This document shows, piece after piece, positions 43,189 to 51,884 of a stretch of DNA of 64,000 nucleotides. A program made the position numbers and the translations under genes. The DNA is from CAZCQG01 sp964500775 (lineage in GTDB: Bacteria; Campylobacterota; Campylobacteria; Campylobacterales; CAZCQG01), in the NCBI GenBank assembly GCA_964500775.1, contig CAZCQG010000002.1:26734-90733 (forward strand), read 5' to 3'. Within the stretch, counting starts at the first letter, position 1. Every line of letters starts with the position of its first letter. The notes below the pieces were generated by a model. The model made no database searches. It had not been told where the DNA came from and worked only from the letters and a program-made list of their open reading frames with translations.

Positions 43189-44238
43189 TTAACCTAAAAT
43201 TTTACGTATTTCTGCTTTATTTGCTTTGCACACGCCCCGCTCGGTGATGAGTGCGGTGACGTAGCGCGCGGGCGTGACGTCAAAGCCGTAGTTCAGGCAC
43301 TTTGCCCCTTTTGGGTAGATGTCTAGTTCGCGTATTTTACCGTTTTTATTGATACCGCGCACTATCCGTAGTTCATCCTCATCGCGCATCTCTATTTCGA
43401 TCTCCGCACCGCTCGGCGTGGCGGTGTCTATCGTGCTCGTGGGCAATGCGACATAAAAAGGAATCTTATTATCGTGTGCAGCGAGGGCTTTCAAGTAAGT
43501 GCCTATTTTATTCGCTACATCGCCATTCGCCGCCACACGGTCGCTCCCGACGATGCACATATCCACCATCCCTTTTTGCATCAAAAGTCCGCCCGTGTTA
43601 TCGGCGATAATCTCAAAATCTATCCCTTCGCTTGAGAGCTCCCACGCCGTGAGATTGGAGCCTTGATTTCGAGGGCGGGTCTCATCGACATAAACCTTGA
43701 CTTTTATCCCCGCCTCTTTTGCTTTGTATATCGGTGCTAGCGCGCTCCCGTATCCTGCTATAGCTAAGAATCCGGCGTTGCAATGGGTGAGGATGTGGAT
43801 CGTATCGCTTTTTTTCTTTTTCAGAATCTCACGGATAATCTCTAATCCGTATTCGCCTATCTTTTCGCTACCGGCAATCTCTAGGGTTTCAATGTTTTGC
43901 GCCTCTTCGAGGGCGAAAATGGGACTAAACGACTTTTGCAGCGCCGCACTCACCCGCTCCACCGCCCAGACGAGATTGACCGCCGTAGGTCGGGCGTTTT
44001 TTAGCGGCTCGATTTTCTTTTGATATTCTTTGAGATTCTTAGATTCTCTCGCGGCAAAATACGCCCCGTACGCCGCGACGTTTCCGATGACTCCCGCCCC
44101 GCGCACAGTCATATTTTGTATCGCCTTGGTGACGCTTTTTACATCCCGCAGCTCCTTTATCTTGACCTCAAAAGGGAGCTTTCGCTGATCTAAGACAAAG
44201 AGAGTGTCATACTCGAATCGAAATGCTTTTGTTTTCAT
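43189..44238 (-). CDS. mtnA: S-methyl-5-thioribose-1-phosphate isomerase
   Basis: 349 residues of the eIF2B-like isomerase family that converts methylthioribose-1-phosphate to methylthioribulose-1-phosphate. Family text: MTVRGAGVIGNVAAYG, the catalytic Cys in LTHCNAGFLA, and the catalytic Asp in IVGSDRVAANGDVANKIGTY. The ATG overlaps the PIN toxin stop by 4 bases, so it is now read from the toxin-antitoxin transcript or the operon through it. Confidence 0.96.
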   Translation of the reverse strand: MKTKAFRFEYDTLFVLDQRKLPFEVKIKELRDVKSVTKAIQNMTVRGAGVIGNVAAYGAYFAARESKNLKEYQKKIEPLKNARPTAVNLVWAVERVSAALQKSFSPIFALEEAQNIETLEIAGSEKIGEYGLEIIREILKKKKSDTIHILTHCNAGFLAIAGYGSALAPIYKAKEAGIKVKVYVDETRPRNQGSNLTAWELSSEGIDFEIIADNTGGLLMQKGMVDMCIVGSDRVAANGDVANKIGTYLKALAAHDNKIPFYVALPTSTIDTATPSGAEIEIEMRDEDELRIVRGINKNGKIRELDIYPKGAKCLNYGFDVTPARYVTALITERGVCKANKAEIRKILG

Positions 44239-44675
44239 TGTGTTACCCCTTGTTTTTTCGGCGATTGGATTCTCATTTCGCCAAATTTACTTACCGACAA
44301 AAGATTCTTATCATTCGTCACAAACCTACCGCAACCGCCCCTCAAGGCGCTATGCAAAACTATCAGATCCTCAAAATCATCGCATATTTTGTCATGGAAA
44401 AAGCTTTTTTTGGCAAGTATAAAATCGCCGTGCGTCAAATACAGAGGCGAGACCTCATCGCACAATAAATCAATAGCATTGATAACATCCCTTGGGCTGA
44501 TCTTTCTTTTTTGCGTCAAAATATAGTAAAAAGTCGTTATAAAATCACCCGAAAAATAAAACTCCCCGCTTGGGTCATCTTTATTTTGCATATACCAAGC
44601 TATGGAATCCTCGGATGTCGCCCGAGTACTATCAAGGAGGTCGAGGCAGATATTGGCATCAAGAAATATCTTCAC
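44235..44675 (-). CDS. PIN-domain ribonuclease toxin (VapC-like)
   Basis: 146 residues with the PIN acidic pattern: Asp5/Asp11-type start (KIFLDANICLDLL), a mid Glu/Asp helix (DFEDLIVLHSAL) and VTNDKNLL near the end. VapC toxins cleave tRNA or rRNA. GTG start at 44675, overlapping the antitoxin gene by 17 bases, as usual in such pairs. Located inside the methylthioribose operon. Confidence 0.85.
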   Translation of the reverse strand: MKIFLDANICLDLLDSTRATSEDSIAWYMQNKDDPSGEFYFSGDFITTFYYILTQKRKISPRDVINAIDLLCDEVSPLYLTHGDFILAKKSFFHDKICDDFEDLIVLHSALRGGCGRFVTNDKNLLSVSKFGEMRIQSPKKQGVTQ

Positions 44676-44925
44676 GTTTTGCCTTTTTCATCTCCTTGAA
44701 ATCAGCATCCCCGATTTTTCCGTCCAACAATCCTACAAATTTCCCCGTCCGTTTTGAAGCGGCTTGCTCGATAGTATCTACAATAGCAGGGTCTTTGGCG
44801 ATAGCCTGAAAGTATAAGTCGATAGCTTGGGTGAGGTTTTTGTGTTTTTGTTTGAGCACCACCGTCGCTTTGTCTATCATCTCTCTGTCAAGCAAGAAGT
44901 TTTTTCTTATCTTTAGAGCTTGCAT
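44659..44925 (-). CDS. antitoxin partner of the PIN toxin
   Basis: 88 residues. A basic N-terminus (QALKIRKNFLLDREMIDKA) and a long helix (KNLTQAIDLYFQAIAKDP) suggest a ribbon-helix-helix-like DNA-binding antitoxin with a C-terminal toxin-binding tail (GLLDGKIGDADFKEMKKAKRED). Assignment rests mainly on size, overlap and order with the PIN gene. Confidence 0.75.
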   Translation of the reverse strand: MQALKIRKNFLLDREMIDKATVVLKQKHKNLTQAIDLYFQAIAKDPAIVDTIEQAASKRTGKFVGLLDGKIGDADFKEMKKAKREDIS

Positions 44926-45049
44926 GGCGTTCCCTTTTTATGTATGAGTCTTATATGTATTGTATTGATGCGTATATTAAAGTGGTATTAAAAAACTATT
45001 ACCAGCGGTGTTTTTACAATTAGCCCTGAAGCTTCTTTTTGACACTTAT

Positions 45050-46024
45050 CTATCTTGAAGGAAAAGGAGAATCTAGTATATCTATCATTGGTTTAGTTTT
45101 TTCATTTTCTTCTATTTGTAGGTCTATAACTTTCAAATATTCATCGACTTTTCTTTTAACGCGATCATCATTCAAATTAGCATATTTCAAAACTAACCCT
45201 TGAAAATCTTGTAACATTATTATGAGCTTATCAACTTCACCTTTTTCATGCTCGGTATTTGTATCAGCATTTATGCCAAATGAATGTTTCAATGTTTTAA
45301 CCGGAAAAATGGCACAAATGTCCTTTTTACANNNNNNNNNNNNNNNNNNNNNNNNNNNNNNNNNNNNNNNNNNNNNNNNNNNNNNNNNNNNNNNNNNNNN
45401 NNNNNNNNNNNNNNNNNNNNNNNNNNNNNNNCAAATGAATGTTTCAATGTTTTAACCGGAAAAATGGCACAAATGTCCTTTTTACAAACAGTCAATCTTT
45501 CTAAAACATCTTTCAAGCATCTATTTTCATTCTTGATAATCCAATTATAAACCCCTCGATCTATCTCAATAAATGGACTTCCTTTTCTAATCTCATTTTG
45601 TTCGTTATCAATAAGGGTCAAAGTAGTTTCTCTTTCAAACTCATACGCTTTAATATATCCCTTGCCTAAAATCTGTTTTTCTGTATGAAACACTTCTCCT
45701 GTGGTAATATATCCCTCTGCATAAAAATCCTCGCCCTATCAAACGAAAAGCCGCTCTGTAGCAAAGATGAATTAAGTTTAAAGCGCTTGTTTCCTGATTT
45801 TTACATGTGATTATAAGACTATCTGATATTTGAGTGATACAAATATCCATATCGTTTGTATCGGGGCATACGGGAATTAATAATTCAAAGCTATTTTCTT
45901 TAAAAGCATTTTTTAGCGAAAAATCATCTACGAGTTTCAAAAGCTCGTGCAAGGATAAATTTTCTGTATGCTCTTTAAAGCCTAAAATATCTACAAAAGC
46001 TACAATTTTGTTTTCATATTCCAT
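45050..46024 (-). pseudogene. cyclase-like 'ILGF' family protein, frameshifted and split by a spurious gap
   Basis: The frame begins MEYENKIVAFVDILGFKEH and continues with TQISDSLIIT, features of a broad cyclase-fold-like family (activity unproven). At 45713-45715 (CCC on the plus strand) the frame is lost; one base fewer would join LIGRGFLCRG to YITTGEVFHTEKQILG. Further on, the 100-N gap (45332-45431) is flanked by the same 55 bases on both sides; removing one copy plus the N run restores a continuous frame to the stop at 45050. So it is one gene, perhaps intact in reality. AT-rich, accessory. Confidence 0.65.
45277..45486. repeat. identical 55-bp contig ends around a 100-N gap
   Basis: 45277-45331 and 45432-45486 are identical, and the N run between them is exactly 100. 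This is what a scaffolder leaves when overlapping contigs are not merged. It should not be read as a biological duplication. Confidence 0.85.
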
Positions 46025-46040
46025 CAAATTTCTTTTAAGT

Positions 46041-47273
46041 TCAAAATGCTCTTCTATTAATCACTATCTGCCGTATGTCCTCCAGATTCTCAATACCCGC
46101 ATACCCCACCACAAACTCCCTCGCGATGCGTATCACCGCTTTTTCCGCTATTGCTCTTTTGTCTAGGTCTTCGATGCTGTCGATGTCAAGCACGTGGGCG
46201 ATGCCCATTTGGCGGCGCATCATTTTGCATCCGGCAAATCCTACGGTCTCTTGGAGGATTTTTCGCAAAAAATCTTCTTTGTAGGATGCAAAATACTCCT
46301 CACCGCACTGCGCGAAATATCCCTCCGTATAGAGGGCGCTCTCTCCTGCCTCATCCCATAGTGCGCGGAACTTTGCGAAGAATTTCTCTAGCACTGCAAA
46401 CGCCGTGTCAAGGAGCCATTGTTGATATGCTTTGTCTTCACGGACGAAATAGCTGCAATACGCCATAAGGAGATTCCCAAACACCGCCCCCACGTCAAAG
46501 CCCATCGGACCGTAGAAGGCAAACTCGCTGTCTATGACGAAGGTCTCGTCGGTGTTTAGCATAATCGATCCCGTGTGCAAATCACCGTGAATCAAAGAAT
46601 CGGGTTTGTTCATAAAGAGATATTTGAGCTCCATCGCTTTTTGTTTAAAGACGCCGTCTTTGCGTATACTCTCTACCGCATCGCTAATGCACGGGTTGTG
46701 GTGGTTGGTCTCGTTTTCCATATACGGGAAGGTAAATACAAAGTCCTCGGTCAGCTTGCAAAGCTCTACATTGTCGGCAAACCGTACGATCTCCTCGCGC
46801 TTCTCGCGGCTACTCGCATAGAGCGAAGAGCTATAAAACAGTGCACGCGCCAAAAAATCGCTGATCTGCTCGGCAAACTTGGGATAGCGCACGGATTCTA
46901 ACACCCCTTTGCGCATGATGACGTGGTTGTCGAGGTTTTGCATCACGACCAAGCTCATATCTTCGTTGCTATGGTAGATTTTGGGGATATAAGCGGGGGC
47001 GAGTTTCTCATACTCCAAGAGCGAGCGTATCTCAAACTTCATCCGATCACGGCTAAGCGGATACTCTTCGCCCACGCAGCGCAGGTAAGGGAGCGCTTGT
47101 TTGAGCACTAGCGATTTGCCGCTATTTTGCCCGCGGAGTATCCACACATGATTGAGATTCCCGTCCCCTATCTCGCTCGCCTCTATCGCATCATCGCAAA
47201 AAAACGTCCGTAAATCGGTGACACGGTTGATATAATCGACGACGGAGTTTTGATCTAAGATAAAGTATTGCAT
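46041..47273 (-). CDS. mtnK: S-methyl-5-thioribose kinase
   Basis: 410 residues, an aminoglycoside-phosphotransferase-like kinase that phosphorylates methylthioribose. Diagnostic text: EIGDGNLNHVW near the N-terminus, the catalytic loop IHGDLHTGSIML, and DSEFAFYGPMGFDVG. The ATG at 47273 is chosen over an in-frame GTG at 47279 because AAGGG lies 7 bases upstream. With mtnA and the aldolase-SDR it forms a methylthioribose/5-deoxyribose disposal pathway, interrupted by accessory genes. Confidence 0.94.
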   Translation of the reverse strand: MQYFILDQNSVVDYINRVTDLRTFFCDDAIEASEIGDGNLNHVWILRGQNSGKSLVLKQALPYLRCVGEEYPLSRDRMKFEIRSLLEYEKLAPAYIPKIYHSNEDMSLVVMQNLDNHVIMRKGVLESVRYPKFAEQISDFLARALFYSSSLYASSREKREEIVRFADNVELCKLTEDFVFTFPYMENETNHHNPCISDAVESIRKDGVFKQKAMELKYLFMNKPDSLIHGDLHTGSIMLNTDETFVIDSEFAFYGPMGFDVGAVFGNLLMAYCSYFVREDKAYQQWLLDTAFAVLEKFFAKFRALWDEAGESALYTEGYFAQCGEEYFASYKEDFLRKILQETVGFAGCKMMRRQMGIAHVLDIDSIEDLDKRAIAEKAVIRIAREFVVGYAGIENLEDIRQIVINRRAF

Positions 47274-47286
47274 ACACACACCCTTT

Positions 47287-48312
47287 TTATTGATTTAGCT
47301 TGCTCTCTTCGATCTTCTCACTCACTATTTCCGCTAAATTTTTAAAATCTTTTCTTGCGTCTGCAACGGCATTGGCGTGACTCCCTATGGCACCGTCTGT
47401 AGGAGTGAGATTGAAAATAGGTTTTCTATGCTCTTGCGCCATGGGTATGAGGCTTCGATAATGTTTAATAGTCCCCAAACAATAGGGGTCTGTTTCTTGT
47501 CGCATATTTTCATCGCCACTCTCTTCAAGGACGGATTCGCGGTAGATTTTCGGGATGCGGTTCACCCATTTGTCGTATGCTTTTACGGGACGATCCAGTC
47601 GTACGCTATGCTGTTGCGTCAAGTATCCGATAGGAGACATTTTACCGTTAGGGAGATTGAAAACGGTGTGCTCTTTAGCGTCATTACTCTCACGCCAATT
47701 ATCAATCCGTTTTTGCCAAGCACTCTTCCAGTTCTTGAGTGCAGGTCCTAGGTTTTTCAATCCCTGCAATGAAAAAAGATCCGCTCCAAGCGGAATCACG
47801 ACATAATCGGTTGCAATGAGCGTAGAACGGTTGATGGCACCTAGATTGGGACCTATATCTACCAATATCAAATCAGCTTCCATCTGTTGTGCCGCCATCT
47901 GCATCACCTGCCAAAAAGAGGTAAGGATTCGCATCGGTCGATAGAGATTGTTGTCCCCCATACTATCGGGCCACTCTTTCGAGAGAGCGTCTTCAAAGCT
48001 CGAAAGTGCCACGTCGCCTGGGAGCAGATAGAGATTTGTGTCGATTCTTTGCAATGTCGGCTCGATTATATCCCCCACTCCCGTGAGTGGCTTTACGCAT
48101 TGAAATACAGTCGCGCCGCCGTTGCGTCCTTCCCATATCTCTTCTATTTTTTCTTCGTCCAAAAACGCCGCCGTGAGATTTGTCTGTGGGTCGAGGTCTA
48201 CAGCAAGAACACGCCTTCCCATCGAAGCATACATCCATGCAAGATGATAGATGAGCGAAGTTTTTCCCACGCCTCCTTTGTTGTTGAAAAATGTCAGAAT
48301 CGGAACACTCAT
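47287..48312 (-). CDS. ParA/Soj-family ATPase
   Basis: 341 residues with the deviant Walker A NNKGGVGKTSLIYHLAW and Walker B ILVDIGPNLGAI. A long insert (about 190-300) distinguishes it from chromosomal ParA, and there is no parB nearby. It overlaps the upstream Schlafen-AlbA gene by 4 bases, so the two are co-translated and probably act together. A partition role is unlikely; defence or another accessory role is possible. Confidence 0.88.
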   Translation of the reverse strand: MSVPILTFFNNKGGVGKTSLIYHLAWMYASMGRRVLAVDLDPQTNLTAAFLDEEKIEEIWEGRNGGATVFQCVKPLTGVGDIIEPTLQRIDTNLYLLPGDVALSSFEDALSKEWPDSMGDNNLYRPMRILTSFWQVMQMAAQQMEADLILVDIGPNLGAINRSTLIATDYVVIPLGADLFSLQGLKNLGPALKNWKSAWQKRIDNWRESNDAKEHTVFNLPNGKMSPIGYLTQQHSVRLDRPVKAYDKWVNRIPKIYRESVLEESGDENMRQETDPYCLGTIKHYRSLIPMAQEHRKPIFNLTPTDGAIGSHANAVADARKDFKNLAEIVSEKIEESKLNQ

Positions 48313-49514
48313 GACTTACTCCTTAAAATAGCCGCAACCGCACTTTCATTGACCGTAAATTCCAAATCGGGATTACCGTTTTTTTCAAGCTCCTTTCTAG
48401 CCGTAGCTATACCGCGTCCGAAAGCCTGTATAAAACCGAAGGTTTTGAGTACGTCTGCGATGTTTGGATTCCTATAGTCCGTGATGCCCGCTTTGCCGAA
48501 ATTCGCAGTCGTGACATTGCCGTAAGGACCGCCGGGGCTTATGATCTCGATCCTATCGTTGAACCAATAAATTCTTACCGGAGCATTTGTGCTTTCATAT
48601 GTACGGTGAAGGACGGCGTTGTAGAGTATTTGCTGCAACGCAGCTTGTGGATAAAGCAATGCCTTCTTATGTGTCGCGGCACTCACTATATCGATGGTTG
48701 TGCGATTGTGCGCTCGCAGTTTTTCATCTGTCCGCCTGAGCATCTCTACAAAAGCACCCCCGATTTTTTCTTCGTCAATCACGTCATCAGAAAGCTCCGT
48801 GCCGTCGATTCTCAAAAATTGGATATAGGCACCGGGCAAAAAATCTTGCGGTGTTTTTCCTATCGACAATAACCCTAAAACGCTCGGCGTGGTATCATCG
48901 GGAGAGCTAATCATCTTGCATGAGGATAGACGCTCTTCATAGCTTCTTCCGTTTGTCTCCAAGACATCGGGCGCAAACGCAGAGGGCAAAAATTCGTTTT
49001 CAAAGACGCTTTTAGAGAGATTGCTTATTTTTGCAGTAGGAATTGGATAGATGTCAAAAGGAATATTTTTATAACGTCTCTTTTCGTTCAAAATCCGCTC
49101 GTCTTGTTCATTCGCCACCGCTCTTCTTGGACCGGTGCGCACCCAAATACGCCCTTCATATTTCACGGGAGGCATGTCTGAGGGCATGACGGTCACAACC
49201 GCTATATCCGCCCCTTTTAACGTACGCTTTTCCACGCTCATAGTAGGAAGCGGGAGGATGTTGCCGTCTGTTTTTATGTCGGATAATGTAAGTAGCAATT
49301 TGTCGGTAATGTCGATATTTGAAGGCTCTCCGTCATCTTTTGCTCCGATAAACAGCACTCCCGCCTTTCTATGATTGGGTAAATCGTTTGTAAAAGCACA
49401 AATCGCCTGTCGCGCCTTTTTGGGCACATCGCCTTTGAAGGATTCTTTGCGCTCGGCAAGATCAGATTCTAGGTCATTTAAAAGGGCGATAAGCTCTTCA
49501 TCTGTATATCTCAT
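48309..49514 (-). CDS. Schlafen/AlbA-2 domain protein with GHKL-type C-terminal region
   Basis: 401 residues. The N-terminal AlbA_2 (Schlafen) domain spans about 10-150: LAERKESFKGD, AFTNDLPNHRKAGVLFIGAKDDG. The C-terminal part (about 270-400) has the HATPase_c_4-like LQQILYNAVLHRTYE, DRIEIISPGG and GRGIATARKEL. Related proteins occur as putative regulators or in anti-phage systems. Paired with the downstream ParA-like ATPase. Confidence 0.87.
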   Translation of the reverse strand: MRYTDEELIALLNDLESDLAERKESFKGDVPKKARQAICAFTNDLPNHRKAGVLFIGAKDDGEPSNIDITDKLLLTLSDIKTDGNILPLPTMSVEKRTLKGADIAVVTVMPSDMPPVKYEGRIWVRTGPRRAVANEQDERILNEKRRYKNIPFDIYPIPTAKISNLSKSVFENEFLPSAFAPDVLETNGRSYEERLSSCKMISSPDDTTPSVLGLLSIGKTPQDFLPGAYIQFLRIDGTELSDDVIDEEKIGGAFVEMLRRTDEKLRAHNRTTIDIVSAATHKKALLYPQAALQQILYNAVLHRTYESTNAPVRIYWFNDRIEIISPGGPYGNVTTANFGKAGITDYRNPNIADVLKTFGFIQAFGRGIATARKELEKNGNPDLEFTVNESAVAAILRSKS

Positions 49515-49536
49515 ACTAACTCCAAATAAATCTTTT

Positions 49537-50349
49537 TTAACGTTTGGAGTATCTTACCATCTCATAAAGTAAAAAAAGGATAAGCCCTGCCGCGCTTACG
49601 AGGATAATAGTAGCACCCGACGTGAGATCGAAACGATATGATAAAAATAGCCCCGCTAGCGTAAAAAATGCCGCGATGATTCCTGAAAATAGCATCATCT
49701 TTCCGAGCGAATCGGACAACCTCTCGGCGATATACGTCGGAATGCTAAGCAATGCAATCACGAGAATCAGCCCCACCACCCTGATAGCCACCACTACGCT
49801 TAGAGCCGATATTATGAGCAAGACCGTATAAAAGAATTTGACGTTTATCCCACGCAACGCCGCGTACTCGGCATCATAGGAAAGCGACAAAAGCTCTTTG
49901 TAGTACAACACGACAAACAACACGATACCTGCGCAAAGTATTGCCATATAGAGTAAATCCCCCTCGCTAACCGCCAAAATAGAGCCAAAAAGATAGCTCA
50001 TCATATCAACATTGTATCCGGGAGTGAGATCGATAAAAATGATCCCGATAGCCATACCGACCGCCCAAATGAGCCCTATGATAGTATCCGTGCGGTGTCT
50101 GTGCTTGAAAGCGACCGCCGACATCACCAATGCGGCAAAAACGGCAAAAAGCGATGCTCCGAAAAAGACGGGTAGTCCGAAAAAGACGGCGATCCCGATC
50201 CCGCCATACGCACTATGCGCGATCCCGCCCGCGAGGAACACCATACGGTTTACCACGACCAAAGCGCCGATCACGCCGCTGATAATACTCACAAGCAGAC
50301 CCGCGATAAGTGCGTGCTGTATAAACGTGTACGACAAAGCCTCTATCAT
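49537..50349 (-). CDS. znuB: metal ABC transporter permease (ZnuB family)
   Basis: 270 residues with eight to nine membrane helices and the family loop GIAHSAYGGIGIAVFFGLP. Forms the membrane channel for zinc (or manganese) import with the ATPase encoded just upstream (4-base overlap). Third gene of a znuA-znuC-znuB operon. Confidence 0.93.
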   Translation of the reverse strand: MIEALSYTFIQHALIAGLLVSIISGVIGALVVVNRMVFLAGGIAHSAYGGIGIAVFFGLPVFFGASLFAVFAALVMSAVAFKHRHRTDTIIGLIWAVGMAIGIIFIDLTPGYNVDMMSYLFGSILAVSEGDLLYMAILCAGIVLFVVLYYKELLSLSYDAEYAALRGINVKFFYTVLLIISALSVVVAIRVVGLILVIALLSIPTYIAERLSDSLGKMMLFSGIIAAFFTLAGLFLSYRFDLTSGATIILVSAAGLILFLLYEMVRYSKR

Positions 50350-51113
50350 CTCTGCCCCTTCGCCCCGAGGAGTTGCAATATCTCCACCTCACAAAGGTGT
50401 CCGCCCTCGCGTCCTAGCCCTTTGAGTAGCTCCGCCGTCGTGGTTTTGGGCGAATCGTGATACGAGAGGTATCTGTTTATGTGAGCGATACTATCGGCAA
50501 AGTCCAATACCACCGAAATATCGTGGCTCACTACGATGACGGTCATATCCCCTTTGAGCGTTTTCAAAAGTTCGTATATTTCACGCTGCCCTTTTGCGTC
50601 GATATTTGAGGTAGGTTCATCGAGTAATAAAAGCGACGGATCGGCGCAAAGCGTTCTCGCTATCATCGCACGCTGCCGCTGTCCGCCCGAGAGCGCACCT
50701 ATTTTTTTATCTTTTAGCGCCAGCATCCCTACTCGCTTGAGTGATTCTTCTGCCTTTTCCCTCTCCTCTTTACTATAGCCGAAGATCTTTTTTTTGCTCG
50801 GCGACAAACCCGTCAATACTACATCGATAACCTTGATGGGAAAATGGATGTTGATATTCGTATCTTGCGGGACGTAGCCTATTTTTTCGATGACTTCGCG
50901 AGGGTGTTTGCCAAATATCTTCAAGCTCCCTTTTTGGGGTGTCAAGATTCCGAGCAATAACTTTAAAAGGGTGCTTTTCCCGCCACCGTTTGGACCGATA
51001 AATGCGAGAAATTCGCCCCGCAATACGTGAAGCTCGATACTTTCTAAGACTTTACTAGAATCATAGCCGAAATCAAGATTCTTAATCTCGACTACCGATT
51101 CTCTAAATGTCAT
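50346..51113 (-). CDS. znuC: metal ABC transporter ATP-binding protein (ZnuC family)
   Basis: 255 residues: Walker A GPNGGGKSTLLKLL, Q-loop GYVPQDTN, signature LSGGQRQRAMIARTL, Walker B LLLLDEPTSNID and switch His in VIVVSHDIS. The combination with the adjoining permease and binding-protein genes marks a zinc/manganese importer. Overlaps both neighbours by 4 bases. Confidence 0.95.
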   Translation of the reverse strand: MTFRESVVEIKNLDFGYDSSKVLESIELHVLRGEFLAFIGPNGGGKSTLLKLLLGILTPQKGSLKIFGKHPREVIEKIGYVPQDTNINIHFPIKVIDVVLTGLSPSKKKIFGYSKEEREKAEESLKRVGMLALKDKKIGALSGGQRQRAMIARTLCADPSLLLLDEPTSNIDAKGQREIYELLKTLKGDMTVIVVSHDISVVLDFADSIAHINRYLSYHDSPKTTTAELLKGLGREGGHLCEVEILQLLGAKGQR

Positions 51114-51790
51114 CTTCCCGCTACCGCTTCCGCTAGCTTGATGAGATTTTCGCTGACGTTTGCGTCATACGGAGCGATACGGGTCACTTTCGCGCGAAAC
51201 TCTTTTGAGATGACGCGTGCCACCCCCGCACCAAATTGCGGCTCTACGATGACTGCTCCGAGTTTGTAGCGTTTTCCTTCGGTGATGAGATTGGTCATCT
51301 CTCTGGCGCTAGGCGAGATAGGGTTGAAGGATTTGTAGATTCTTTTGAGTCCGTATTCATCGGCAAAATACCCGCCCATAGGTGCTAGCGCCATAAATCT
51401 ATCCCTCTTTCGTTTTTTTAAAATAGCCGTGATTTGCCCATCTAGCGCACTTAATTCTGCTAAAAAATCTTCGTAATTCTTGTGAAAAAATTCGGTGCTG
51501 TTTCGATCGAGACGACCTAGCTCTTCGAGTACGTTTGTGGCGATAATGCGGCTATTTTTTACGCTTAGCCAATAGTATGTATCATCGCTGTGCGGCGCTA
51601 TCCCCTTGGAAAAATCGAATGTATGGGTATCGTTTACGTCCGCATTTTTTTGTCGTATCGTTACGTTTGCGCGCTCTTTGGCGATTTTCTCGACCAAAAA
51701 CTTTATAGGTGCCGAATCTACCGCTACTTCCGTCTGTGCATACACGCACGCCGCCAAAACAAAAAATACGAACCACATCCTAGATACCAC
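51110..51790 (-). CDS. divergent, shortened metal-binding protein (ZnuA-like)
   Basis: About 227 residues from the GTG at 51790, placed after GGAGGGG; ATG 51778 is an alternative. A signal peptide (WFVFFVLAACVYA) is clear. C-terminal text (IVEPQFGAGVARVISKEFRAKVTRI) and TYYWLSVKNSRIIATNV match the ZnuA/TroA fold, but the region between the first two metal ligands is about 60 residues short. The usual His of DPHxWLDP is Tyr here. Metal choice or affinity may therefore differ. Operon with znuC and znuB. Confidence 0.8.
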   Translation of the reverse strand: MVSRMWFVFFVLAACVYAQTEVAVDSAPIKFLVEKIAKERANVTIRQKNADVNDTHTFDFSKGIAPHSDDTYYWLSVKNSRIIATNVLEELGRLDRNSTEFFHKNYEDFLAELSALDGQITAILKKRKRDRFMALAPMGGYFADEYGLKRIYKSFNPISPSAREMTNLITEGKRYKLGAVIVEPQFGAGVARVISKEFRAKVTRIAPYDANVSENLIKLAEAVAGR

Positions 51791-51884
51791 TACTCTCAGC
51801 CCCTCCGATAAGAAAAAAGATACTACAATCCGCAAAAATAGGGAAATATGTCCCGAAAGTGTAACTAATTAAGGTTAAAAAATT

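Noticed and set aside
45222..45693. Open frames running through the N gap
   Set aside because: They are created by reading the N run and the duplicated contig ends; they are not genes.
47287..48312. ParA as chromosome partition protein
   Set aside because: No parB, no parS-like repeats, overlap with a Schlafen gene and a long insert argue against the housekeeping Soj.
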